Assembly (NCBI RefSeq): GCF_034058155.1
Contig: NZ_CP139148.1
Location: 3,720,001-3,784,000 of the forward strand
Origin: Flavobacterium sp. KACC 22761
GTDB taxonomy: Bacteria > Bacteroidota > Bacteroidia > Flavobacteriales > Flavobacteriaceae
Length of the DNA stretch: 64,000 nucleotides
Direction: 5' to 3'
Positions within the stretch are counted from its first letter, which is position 1; each line of letters starts with the position of its first letter. This document shows, in pieces, positions 25,700 through 33,560 of the stretch. Position numbers and translations under genes: made by a program. The notes below the pieces were generated by a model that was given only the letters and a program-made list of their open reading frames with translations, was not told the origin of the DNA and ran no database searches.

Positions 25700-27098
25700 A
25701 TTGAAATACGTTGCAAGACTGTTTTCTCTTTTGTTTTTATTCGGTTTTTCGGTTTCATACAGTCAGGATTTTAATAAAGAGGAATTAAGTTACAGCGAAT
25801 TTTTAGGATATGTAAAAAAATACCATCCGCTGGTAAAACAGGCCAATCTTGAAATCAGCAATGCGCAGGCGGCGCTAATGGTGGCGCGTGGAGGATTTGA
25901 CCCTAAAATTGAAGTAGATTACAGTAAAAAACAATTTAAAGGAACGGAATATTATTCGCTATTAAACAGTAGTTTCAAAATCCCGACTTGGTACGGAATT
26001 GAAATAAAAGCAGGTTTTGACGATACTGATGGGCAATATTTTAATCCGCAGAATAAAACTCCTGAGGCGGGTTTGACTTCTTTGGGAATAAATGTTGCTT
26101 TAGGACAAGGAATGTTCATCAATCAAAGAATGGCGGATGTTCGGGAAGGAAAACTGCAATTAAAATTGAGCGATGCACAACGAAAATTAAAAGCAATTGA
26201 AGTGTTGTACAAAGCAAGCGAGGCGTATTTTGAATGGAGAAAAAGTTATAACGAAGCCGAGCTTTACAATCGATATTTAGGCTTTGCAAGCAAACGTTTT
26301 GAAGGCGTAAAAAAATTAATTGAATTAGGTGACGCGCCTGCAATTGACAGTGTTGAAGCCGGAATTACAGTAAGAAACAGGCAACTGAATGTTGAAAATG
26401 GAAATTTGAAATTGGCTAAAGCCAAATTATATCTGTCTAATTATTTATGGATTGAAAATGTTCCTGTAGAACTGGAAGATAATGTAAAACCAGAAGAGAA
26501 CCTGATTCAGACATTGGAAACAACCTTAAAAACCGATGCGATGATGGTGGAGGTTGAAGGCCTAGAATCACATCCAAAACTTCAGGCTTTAGAAACGAAG
26601 ATGGATATGTTGGAAATTAATAGAAAATTGAAGGCTAATTCGTTGCTTCCTAAGTTGAATGTTGGCTACAATTATATTTCAGAGCCTTCTTATTGGAACT
26701 CATTCAACGCCGATGATTATAAGTTTAATGTCGATTTCAGTATTCCTATCTTTTTAAGAAAAGAAAGAGGAAGCCTTAAACTGGCAAAATTCAAAATTCA
26801 GGATATAAAGTTTGATATCGAACAGCAAAGATTGGAGCTTAAAAATAAAATTAAAGCCCAGCAAACTGAAATATCATCTTTAAAAAGGCAAAAAAAGGTA
26901 ATTGATAATCTGGTAAAGGATTATGTAACAATGCTAAATTCAGAGGAAAAACTGTTTTCATTTGGCGAAAGTTCCATTTTCCTCATTAATTCCAGAGAAA
27001 ATAATTTGGTAAGCGCAAAATTGTCACAAATCAGCATTGAAAATCAATTTTACATTTCAAATGCAGAATTATACAAAATACTGGCAAATCCAGATTAG
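25680..27098 (+). CDS. TolC-family outer-membrane protein of the ABC export system
   Basis: A 472-residue TolC-like protein with signal peptide (LFSLLFLFGFSVSYSQ) and two helical repeats. The ATG lies within the end of the HlyD gene. Segments such as LGYVKKYHPLVKQANLEISNAQAALMVARGGFDPKIEV are characteristic of the family. It supplies the outer-membrane duct. A strong terminator follows. Confidence 0.9.
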   Translation: MKRTKNKLKYVARLFSLLFLFGFSVSYSQDFNKEELSYSEFLGYVKKYHPLVKQANLEISNAQAALMVARGGFDPKIEVDYSKKQFKGTEYYSLLNSSFKIPTWYGIEIKAGFDDTDGQYFNPQNKTPEAGLTSLGINVALGQGMFINQRMADVREGKLQLKLSDAQRKLKAIEVLYKASEAYFEWRKSYNEAELYNRYLGFASKRFEGVKKLIELGDAPAIDSVEAGITVRNRQLNVENGNLKLAKAKLYLSNYLWIENVPVELEDNVKPEENLIQTLETTLKTDAMMVEVEGLESHPKLQALETKMDMLEINRKLKANSLLPKLNVGYNYISEPSYWNSFNADDYKFNVDFSIPIFLRKERGSLKLAKFKIQDIKFDIEQQRLELKNKIKAQQTEISSLKRQKKVIDNLVKDYVTMLNSEEKLFSFGESSIFLINSRENNLVSAKLSQISIENQFYISNAELYKILANPD

Positions 27099-27139
27099 AG
27101 AAGTTTATTTGTTCGCTTAGTTGTTGGTTATATTAGGAG

Positions 27140-27178
27140 AAAACAGCAGTAATTTTTTTTTACTGCTGTTTTTGTTTT
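27140..27178 (+). terminator. Terminator of the ABC/HlyD/TolC operon
   Basis: AAAACAGCAGTAA (27140-27152) pairs with TTACTGCTGTTTT (27160-27172), followed by a T-run. Confidence 0.88.
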
Positions 27179-27204
27179 TAATAATTTTTAACCATTTGTA
27201 AATG

Positions 27205-27280
27205 GCACACAGATAACACGGATTAAACAGATTTTATAAATAATCAGTGAAAATCCGTTTAATCCGTTTTATCTGTGTGC
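27205..27280. repeat. Dispersed palindromic repeat of flavobacterial type
   Basis: GCACACAGATAACACGGATT at one end and AATCCGTTTTATCTGTGTGC at the other are imperfect inverted copies, with a second inner pair (AAACAGATTTT/AAAATCCGTTT). Elements of this kind are frequent between flavobacterial genes. Role unknown. Confidence 0.65.
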
Positions 27281-27358
27281 TTTATTAAGCTATTAGTCAC
27301 TCACGTGAAGTCTGAAACCGATTACATTTTTTCTGTATGGAATATTATAGCGTAAAAC

Positions 27359-27377
27359 ATTGCCTTGAAAAGGCAAT
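27359..27377. promoter_or_regulatory. Palindrome and putative promoter before the hybrid kinase
   Basis: ATTGCCTT-GAA-AAGGCAAT (27359-27377) is a perfect 8-3-8 palindrome. Twelve bases on, TTTG (27389-27392) and TAGCCTTT (27413-27420) at 20-base spacing resemble a promoter, though the second box is weak. The ATG follows at 27434. Confidence 0.4.
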
Positions 27378-27433
27378 TTATGCTGAGTTTTGGCAGAAAT
27401 GCTTTAACTTTATAGCCTTTACCACTTTAATTA

Positions 27434-29419
27434 ATGAGTACAGAAAATCCAATTCCAGAAAACGAATTCGAACGTTTAGCAGCCCTAAAACGTTATAATA
27501 TCTTAGACACACTCCCAGATCATGCTTTTGACGATGCTACAAAGCTTGTTTCTTATATCTGCGGTGTGCCAATTGCCCATATTTCTTTTATTGATGAAAG
27601 CAGACAATGGTTCAAATCTGAAATAGGAATAGGAGTTTCAGAGGTGCCACGTGAAATCAGTTTTTGCCAATATACTATTATGGAATCAAAATTGGTGGAA
27701 ATAGATGATACATTATTAAACGAACGTTTTAAAGATGATCCCAACGTTACTGGCGGTTTTAAAATAAGATTTTATGCAGGAATCCCGCTTACAACTCCCG
27801 ACGGATTTAATATTGGAACCATTTGTGCTATAGATCATGTTGCAAAAACATTAGATGAAAACCAGCGAAATGCACTTTCGATTGTTGCAAAACACGTAAT
27901 AAATCAGCTGGAAGTTCGGACTAAAAATATTGAGTTGGCCGCTCAGAAAAAAATTGCAGAACGTGCTGTTTTGGCAAAAGACAGTTTTTTGGCCAATATG
28001 AGTCACGAAATCCGTACACCATTAAACGCCATAATTGGTTTTACAGATCTTTTGGCCCAAACGGAACTTGATGAAACACAACGCGATTATATTGAAAGTG
28101 TCCAAATTGCAGGAGAAAATCTGCTTTTGATTGTAAATGATATTTTGGATCTTTCTAAAATGGAATCAGGAAATTTAACCATCGATGCTGAGCCTTTCAA
28201 TCTAAAAAAAACACTTAAACATGTTTATAATTTATTAAAAGTAAAAGCGCATAAAGAAGTAGAATTCAATCTCTTTTTAGATGCTGATATGCCTGATATG
28301 GTTATTGGAGATCAAGGAAGATTAAATCAGATTTTAGTAAATCTTATCGGAAATGCACTGAAATTTACTGTTGAAGGTGATGTCACTGTTTCTGTAAAAA
28401 AGGTTGATGAAACAGAAGATCATTATTCGCTTCGATTTTCTGTAAAAGACACCGGAATCGGAATTCCAGAAGACAAACTCAAAACTATTTTTGAACGTTT
28501 TACGCAAGCAGAGGAAAGTACAACGCGAAAATTCGGTGGAACTGGACTCGGATTAAACATTGTAAAACAATTGGTTGAACTTCAAAAATCTGAAATTCAA
28601 GTAAAAAGCAAAGAAGGACGAGGTTCAGAATTTTCTTTTGTTCTTTCTTATAAAAAAGGAGATGCAAAAGTAGATTCAGTTAAAACCATATCAAAAAATG
28701 ATCTTGGAAATCTGAAAATTTTGCTTTGCGAAGATAACGTGCTGAATCAGAAATTAGCAAAAAGCGTGGTGCAGAACTTTGGTTTTGAATTGGATATCGC
28801 TGAAAATGGGGAAGAAGGCATTGAGCTTTTAACGACGAACAAGTACGATTTAGTTTTGATGGATCTTCAAATGCCAATTAAAGATGGCTATCAGACAACG
28901 GAATACATCAGAAATGAAATGAAATTAGATATTCCAATTATTGCCATGACCGCACATTCTCTTGTTGGAGAACAGGAACGTTGTTACAAAGTTGGGATGA
29001 ATGCATATGTGCCAAAACCTTTTAAACAGGCCGTGCTTTTAAAAGCGATAAAAACGGTTATGAGCCAAGATGCTGATCATGGAAGAAGAAGAGTAATTGA
29101 TTTTTCTATTTTGGATGAAATGGCATGCGGAAGCCCTGATTTTAGAAAAGAAATGATTGATCTTTTTTTAGATAAAATTCCGAGTCAAACGGCTCAGCTC
29201 GAAGAAGCATTTAAAAATGAAGATCATGATGCAGTTAAGAAATTAGCGCATAATATGAAATCCAGTTTAGATATTTTTATGCTCACTGATTTGACAAATT
29301 GTTTGTCGATTATTGAAGAAGAAGCCATAAATAATGAATTTACTTCTGAAAGTGAAGACAAAATAAATATACTGCATTACGGAATCGAAGAGACCGTTAA
29401 AATCCTGAAGGAGCTTTGA
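27434..29419 (+). CDS. GAF-type hybrid histidine kinase with receiver and HPt domains
   Basis: A 661-residue cytoplasmic hybrid kinase. Domain order: GAF (about 25-165), HisKA with phospho-His190 (NMSHEIRTPLNAIIGF), HATPase (about 295-410; KDTGIGIPEDK, FGGTGLGLNI), receiver with Asp476 (DLVLMDLQMPIKDGYQ), and HPt with His606 (VKKLAHNMKSSL). There is no membrane segment, so it reads an internal signal. It leads an operon with a single-domain regulator, a TPR-YaiO barrel, a HEAT protein and a GT2 synthase, and I infer it sets exopolysaccharide output through the receiver protein. Confidence 0.93.
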   Translation: MSTENPIPENEFERLAALKRYNILDTLPDHAFDDATKLVSYICGVPIAHISFIDESRQWFKSEIGIGVSEVPREISFCQYTIMESKLVEIDDTLLNERFKDDPNVTGGFKIRFYAGIPLTTPDGFNIGTICAIDHVAKTLDENQRNALSIVAKHVINQLEVRTKNIELAAQKKIAERAVLAKDSFLANMSHEIRTPLNAIIGFTDLLAQTELDETQRDYIESVQIAGENLLLIVNDILDLSKMESGNLTIDAEPFNLKKTLKHVYNLLKVKAHKEVEFNLFLDADMPDMVIGDQGRLNQILVNLIGNALKFTVEGDVTVSVKKVDETEDHYSLRFSVKDTGIGIPEDKLKTIFERFTQAEESTTRKFGGTGLGLNIVKQLVELQKSEIQVKSKEGRGSEFSFVLSYKKGDAKVDSVKTISKNDLGNLKILLCEDNVLNQKLAKSVVQNFGFELDIAENGEEGIELLTTNKYDLVLMDLQMPIKDGYQTTEYIRNEMKLDIPIIAMTAHSLVGEQERCYKVGMNAYVPKPFKQAVLLKAIKTVMSQDADHGRRRVIDFSILDEMACGSPDFRKEMIDLFLDKIPSQTAQLEEAFKNEDHDAVKKLAHNMKSSLDIFMLTDLTNCLSIIEEEAINNEFTSESEDKINILHYGIEETVKILKEL

Positions 29420-29493
29420 TAAAAAAGAAATAAGCCTTAGCTTTACATATAAGCCAAATATAAATTGAATTTTTGCCTCAAAATATCATAACA

Positions 29494-29859
29494 ATGAGAA
29501 TCATTTTAGCCGAAGATAATGATATCTTACGCAAATCATTATCATTTTTCTTAGAGTCCAAAGGATTTACTGTTGACCAGTTTTCTGATGGGAAAGATGC
29601 GCTTGTAGCCATCGAAAAAAACAATTACGATTTGATTTTGACCGACATAAACATGCCAGGCATCAGCGGAATGGAAATTACGCAATATGTCAGGGAAACT
29701 ATTAATTCAGATGTTCCCATAATCATACTTACTTCTTCAGGTGTTGAACAGACAGAACTGGATTCTTTTGATATTGGCGCAAATGAATTTATTGCAAAAC
29801 CAATCAGTCCTGCCGTTCTTTTAGTTCGTATTAATAAGTTGCTAAAAATCAAAGCTTAA
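29494..29859 (+). CDS. Single-domain response regulator
   Basis: A 121-residue CheY-like receiver from ATG 29494; an upstream in-frame TTG is rejected. It has the acidic pocket ILAEDND, phosphoacceptor Asp51 (LILTDINMPG) and the switch Thr/Lys residues (IILTSSG, FIAKPIS). There is no output domain, so it must act through a partner protein or relay phosphate from the HPt of the upstream kinase. Its stop codon overlaps the start of the next gene (TAATG). Confidence 0.92.
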   Translation: MRIILAEDNDILRKSLSFFLESKGFTVDQFSDGKDALVAIEKNNYDLILTDINMPGISGMEITQYVRETINSDVPIIILTSSGVEQTELDSFDIGANEFIAKPISPAVLLVRINKLLKIKA

Positions 29860-31073
29860 TGAAATTTCTATATTATTCAATAGTTTTGCTTTTTGTTTCT
29901 TCCATTTCTTTTGGACAGGAAGTAAATATCGATGCAGTTTTAGCTCAAGCAAAACAAGAAACAGAAAAAGGAAATTTTGATAAAGCATTATCCTTAATTG
30001 AACCTTTGCGTGCTAAATTTCCTGAAAACGAAGATATTCAGGTGTATGCAGGACGAATTTACAGCTGGAAAAAAGACTATCCTTCATCAATAAAAATGTT
30101 GGCGCCATTAGCAGACAGAACAAATCCGAATCCTGATGCTTTACAGGCAATTATCAATACTTATTTTTGGTCGGAACAATATGAAAAATGTATTTCATAT
30201 TGTGATAAATATTTGGCAATTGACCCAAAATCGGTAGATGTAATAAAAACAAAAGCATCTTGTCTTGAAAAACTGAATCGCGATCAGGAAGCGTTGGAAG
30301 TTATAGAAAAAGCATCAATTGCAGATAATAGCACTCAGCCATTTAGAAGCATCCGAACACTTATTGGCAAAAAAGCTAAAAATGCAATTGCAGCGTCTTA
30401 TCTTAATATTTCTACTTCGGAACCAGGGCAATCTCCTTTGCATTATGGGTATGTTGAATATTCACATAAATTCAGCAAATCGGCAATTGTGGGTCGCGCA
30501 AACATTGGAAATACAGGAAATGATACACAAATGCTTTTTGAAACTGATTTCTATCAAACCTTTTCCAACAAAAGCTATTTATATGCCAACGCCGGACTTT
30601 CAACAGGTGAAACATTATTTCCCGTTGGAAAGGCAGGTTTAGAATATTATTTTGCTCCGGTTAAAAAATTTGATTTTGCATTTGGAGCTCGATTTATGCA
30701 TTTTGAAAGCGATGATATTACGTTACTTACAGGACAAGTTGCATACAATACAGGAAGTTATACATTGGCATACAGACCATATTATGATACAGGAAATTCA
30801 TTGTTTTCTCATGTTTTAAGTGTACAGAGAACCAATGAAGAAAAAGAAAGAATCATAAGATTGGAACTTCAATACGGAACGGTTCCGTACTTGTATCTTT
30901 ATAACGGTTTCACACAACCATTAGAAGCTTTTAGAGTTGGATTACAATATCAGCATCGTTTTGGTGATTCTTTTTTCGTTCGTCCAATTTTTCTATATGA
31001 GCGCGAGGAATATACTCCAGGAGAGTACAGAAACAGATTTAATCTGCAGTTAATCGTTACTAAACGTTTTTGA
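29859..31073 (+). CDS. TPR + YaiO-type outer-membrane beta-barrel protein
   Basis: A 404-residue protein: signal peptide (YSIVLLFVSSISFGQ), a TPR region in residues ~25-165 (GNFDKALSLIEPLRAKFPENEDIQVYAGRIY…, CISYCDKYLAIDPKSVDVIKTKASCLEKL), then a barrel of the YaiO family (HYGYVEYSHKFSKSAIVGRANIG… ending LQLIVTKRF). A periplasmic TPR followed by a barrel is the layout of exopolysaccharide exporters such as PgaA. It is sandwiched between a receiver gene and the HEAT/GT2 genes, so it is probably the outer-membrane exit for the polymer. Confidence 0.85.
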   Translation: MKFLYYSIVLLFVSSISFGQEVNIDAVLAQAKQETEKGNFDKALSLIEPLRAKFPENEDIQVYAGRIYSWKKDYPSSIKMLAPLADRTNPNPDALQAIINTYFWSEQYEKCISYCDKYLAIDPKSVDVIKTKASCLEKLNRDQEALEVIEKASIADNSTQPFRSIRTLIGKKAKNAIAASYLNISTSEPGQSPLHYGYVEYSHKFSKSAIVGRANIGNTGNDTQMLFETDFYQTFSNKSYLYANAGLSTGETLFPVGKAGLEYYFAPVKKFDFAFGARFMHFESDDITLLTGQVAYNTGSYTLAYRPYYDTGNSLFSHVLSVQRTNEEKERIIRLELQYGTVPYLYLYNGFTQPLEAFRVGLQYQHRFGDSFFVRPIFLYEREEYTPGEYRNRFNLQLIVTKRF

Positions 31074-31074
31074 T

Positions 31075-31896
31075 ATGGAAAAAGTTTTGGAATTATATGA
31101 AAAAGGGGATTGGGTAGTGCCATTTTTGATTTTTTTAATATACTTGTTTATAGGAGCTTCTTTTTTGTTGTATATGGTCATTATTTGGAGCCGAAATAAG
31201 AACATAAAAAGAGAAAGGCTCAGAATTGAGTACAGTACAGCGATTGAAGAATTGATGGTGGCTGTGGTTTTTGAAGATATGACGTTTGCCTCAATTCAGA
31301 AGGAACGAAGCTTGGATTTGTTTTTAAATAATGCATTTTTTAGAGAAGTTGTAATGGAAACGATCCTTAATCTGCATAAAAATTACGATGGAGTTTATGC
31401 TCAAAAATTAGAACAGCTTTATAAAGACTCGGGGCTGATAAATGATTCATTTAAGAAACTTAGAAACTTCAGATGGGAAGTAAAATGCAAAGGAATTACA
31501 GAACTTGCCGAGTTTAATATTAACGATGCATTTGAAAATATTATAACATTTTCGAAAGCTCGAAAAAAGACTTTGAAAATCGTCGCAATTAATGCTTGTA
31601 TCAAATTAGCGGGAACAAAAGGCATTGTTCATTTGACGGAACATCCTGATCCGATCGATGATTGGACACAGTTGAATATAATTGGAGCTTTTAAAAAACA
31701 TGATATTGGTGATACTAAAGGAGTAGAACTTTTATTGGAATCAAAAAATACAACCGTAATCACTCTTGGATTAAAACTGATTAAAGAACTGAAGCTTACG
31801 CAAAAAGTTCCTTATGTCGCAGAATTGGTAGATCGAGCGCCAAATACTTTAATTAAATATGAAGCGCAAAATGTATTGCAGACTTTAACCGTATAA
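31075..31896 (+). CDS. Membrane-anchored HEAT-repeat protein
   Basis: A 273-residue protein with one N-terminal transmembrane helix (VVPFLIFLIYLFIGASFLLYMVIIW, about 14-39) and a soluble alpha-helical domain of HEAT-like repeats (KCKGITELAEFNINDAFENIITF, TLKIVAINACIKLAGTKGIVHLTEH, GLKLIKELKLTQKVPYVAELV). It is probably a scaffold on the cytoplasmic face. It starts one base after the YaiO gene and ends 9 bases before the GT2 gene. HEAT domains bind proteins; here the receiver or the synthase are likely partners. Confidence 0.75.
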   Translation: MEKVLELYEKGDWVVPFLIFLIYLFIGASFLLYMVIIWSRNKNIKRERLRIEYSTAIEELMVAVVFEDMTFASIQKERSLDLFLNNAFFREVVMETILNLHKNYDGVYAQKLEQLYKDSGLINDSFKKLRNFRWEVKCKGITELAEFNINDAFENIITFSKARKKTLKIVAINACIKLAGTKGIVHLTEHPDPIDDWTQLNIIGAFKKHDIGDTKGVELLLESKNTTVITLGLKLIKELKLTQKVPYVAELVDRAPNTLIKYEAQNVLQTLTV

Positions 31897-31905
31897 TTAA
31901 AACTA

Positions 31906-33339
31906 ATGGATTTTTTAAATAACGAATTGATATGGTTTTTAGATCTATACATAGTTCTCATTTTGGGCTATGCGATATTGATCATGTCTTCGTATCTTAT
32001 ATTGGCATATCTTTCTACAAAAGAGCTTACGAGCTATCTTAAAAAAAACAGTTTTGTTGATTATGATGTTTTGTTGACAAGCGAATTTGCGCCAAAACTT
32101 TCGTTGATTGCACCAGCTTACAACGAAGGTTTTACGATTGAAGAAAATGTAAAATCTTTGCTTTCATTGAACTATAATAATTATCAGGTTATTGTAGTAA
32201 ATGATGGAAGTAAAGACAATTCAATGGAAATTCTAATCAAAACCTATGATTTAGTTTTGACTGAACTTGATTTTCATCCACAAATTGAAACCAAAAAACT
32301 AAAAGGAATTTATACTTCTAGAAACGCCGCTTTCAAAAAATTAATTGTTGCCGATAAAGAAAATGGAGGCAAAGCCGATGCCTTGAATGTAGGCTTGAAT
32401 ATTGCTCAAAATCCGTATGTGGTTTGTATTGATGTCGATTGTATTCTGGATAAAGATTCGCTGTTGAAATTGGCAAAACCGTTCTTAGAATCGCACGGAA
32501 AACGCATTATTGCAACGGGAGGCGTGGTAAGAATTGCCAATCAATGTATAATTAAAAACGGTCGTTTGGTCGAAGTGAATATTCCAGACAGCATGATTCC
32601 GAGGATTCAGGTTTTAGAATATTTGCGTGCATTTCTTTTAGGAAGAATGGCATGGGGAAGATTGGATGGATTATTATTGATTTCTGGTGCATTTGGCGCA
32701 TTTGACAAGGAAATCGCATTATTGGCTGGCGGATATAGTACAAAAACAGTAGGCGAAGATATGGAACTCGTGGTTCGAATGCGTCGTTATATGCTTGAAA
32801 ATAAGCTGCCATATTCTGTAAGTTATATTCCAGATCCGCTTTGTTGGACAGAAGCTCCAGAAGAATTCAAAATATTCAAAAAACAGCGCAGCCGCTGGAT
32901 GCGAGGAACAATTGAAACACTTAGTTTTCATAAAAGAATGTTCATGAATCCAAAATATAAATTACTAGGAATGCTGAGTGTTCCTTATTGGACATTATTT
33001 GAGTTTTTGGCTCCAGGAATTGAATTTATCGGCCTTGTCATTACTTTGGTTTTTATAATTTTAGGGTTGCTGAACTGGCATTTTTTCTTTTTGCTGTTAT
33101 TGTTTGTTTACACTTTTGCCGTCTTCTTTTCGGTTTTGGCATTGTTCAGCGAAGAAAGAACTTTTCATAAATATCCAAAACAAGCCGATTTTTTCAAATT
33201 GCTTTTGGCGGCGTTTATTGAACCGTTATATTTTCATCCAATGGCAGTTTATGCCGCTTTAGTGGGCTACAAAGAAAAAATCAAAGGAACGCACGGTTGG
33301 GGCGAAATGACTAGAAAAGGTTTTACTAAAAAACAATAA
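31906..33339 (+). CDS. Processive glycosyltransferase family 2 (PgaC/BcsA-like synthase)
   Basis: A 477-residue inner-membrane GT2. An N-terminal helix (IVLILGYAILIMSSYLILAYL) precedes the catalytic domain with VNDGSKDN (about 97-104), the DxD-type DVDC (about 175), the acid GEDME (about 282) and the acceptor-site QRSRW (about 326), which is the D,D,D,QxxRW set of processive synthases. Three to four helices follow. It polymerises and extrudes a beta-linked polysaccharide; the sugar is unknown. It closes the YaiO-HEAT-GT2 operon. Confidence 0.9.
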   Translation: MDFLNNELIWFLDLYIVLILGYAILIMSSYLILAYLSTKELTSYLKKNSFVDYDVLLTSEFAPKLSLIAPAYNEGFTIEENVKSLLSLNYNNYQVIVVNDGSKDNSMEILIKTYDLVLTELDFHPQIETKKLKGIYTSRNAAFKKLIVADKENGGKADALNVGLNIAQNPYVVCIDVDCILDKDSLLKLAKPFLESHGKRIIATGGVVRIANQCIIKNGRLVEVNIPDSMIPRIQVLEYLRAFLLGRMAWGRLDGLLLISGAFGAFDKEIALLAGGYSTKTVGEDMELVVRMRRYMLENKLPYSVSYIPDPLCWTEAPEEFKIFKKQRSRWMRGTIETLSFHKRMFMNPKYKLLGMLSVPYWTLFEFLAPGIEFIGLVITLVFIILGLLNWHFFFLLLLFVYTFAVFFSVLALFSEERTFHKYPKQADFFKLLLAAFIEPLYFHPMAVYAALVGYKEKIKGTHGWGEMTRKGFTKKQ

Positions 33340-33446
33340 AATTTGAATTTCGATTCTTAAAAGAGTTTTCAAAACAATTCAAAAGATTTTCTGTGTAAAA
33401 CCCCATCGGGGTAAAATATTTATAGAATTTCAATAAGACAAATGAA

Positions 33447-33504
33447 AAAGCTCAGCGGAGCGACATATTTATTTCATTCAAATATGTCGCTCTGCTGAAG
33501 CTTT
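33447..33504. repeat. Dispersed palindromic repeat between convergent genes
   Basis: AAAGCTCAGCGGAGCGACAT (33447-33466) and ATGTCGCTCTGCTGAAGCTTT near 33484-33504 are long inverted arms with two mismatches. A CCCCATCGGGG mini-palindrome precedes it at about 33401. Such elements occur often at 3' ends in flavobacteria and may also end transcription on both strands. Remaining bases of 33340-33560 hold no gene. Confidence 0.6.
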
Positions 33505-33560
33505 ATCTCGCAAATATTTTTTTTGCTAGAAATATTTTGTTTCCCTAAAGCTCAAGAAAT

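Noticed and set aside
18090..27377. Similarity between ATTGCCTTTTAGGCCAAT near 18090 and the palindrome at 27359-27377
   Set aside because: The first is not a true palindrome, the spacing differs by one base and neither neighbourhood suggests a common regulator; chance is likely.
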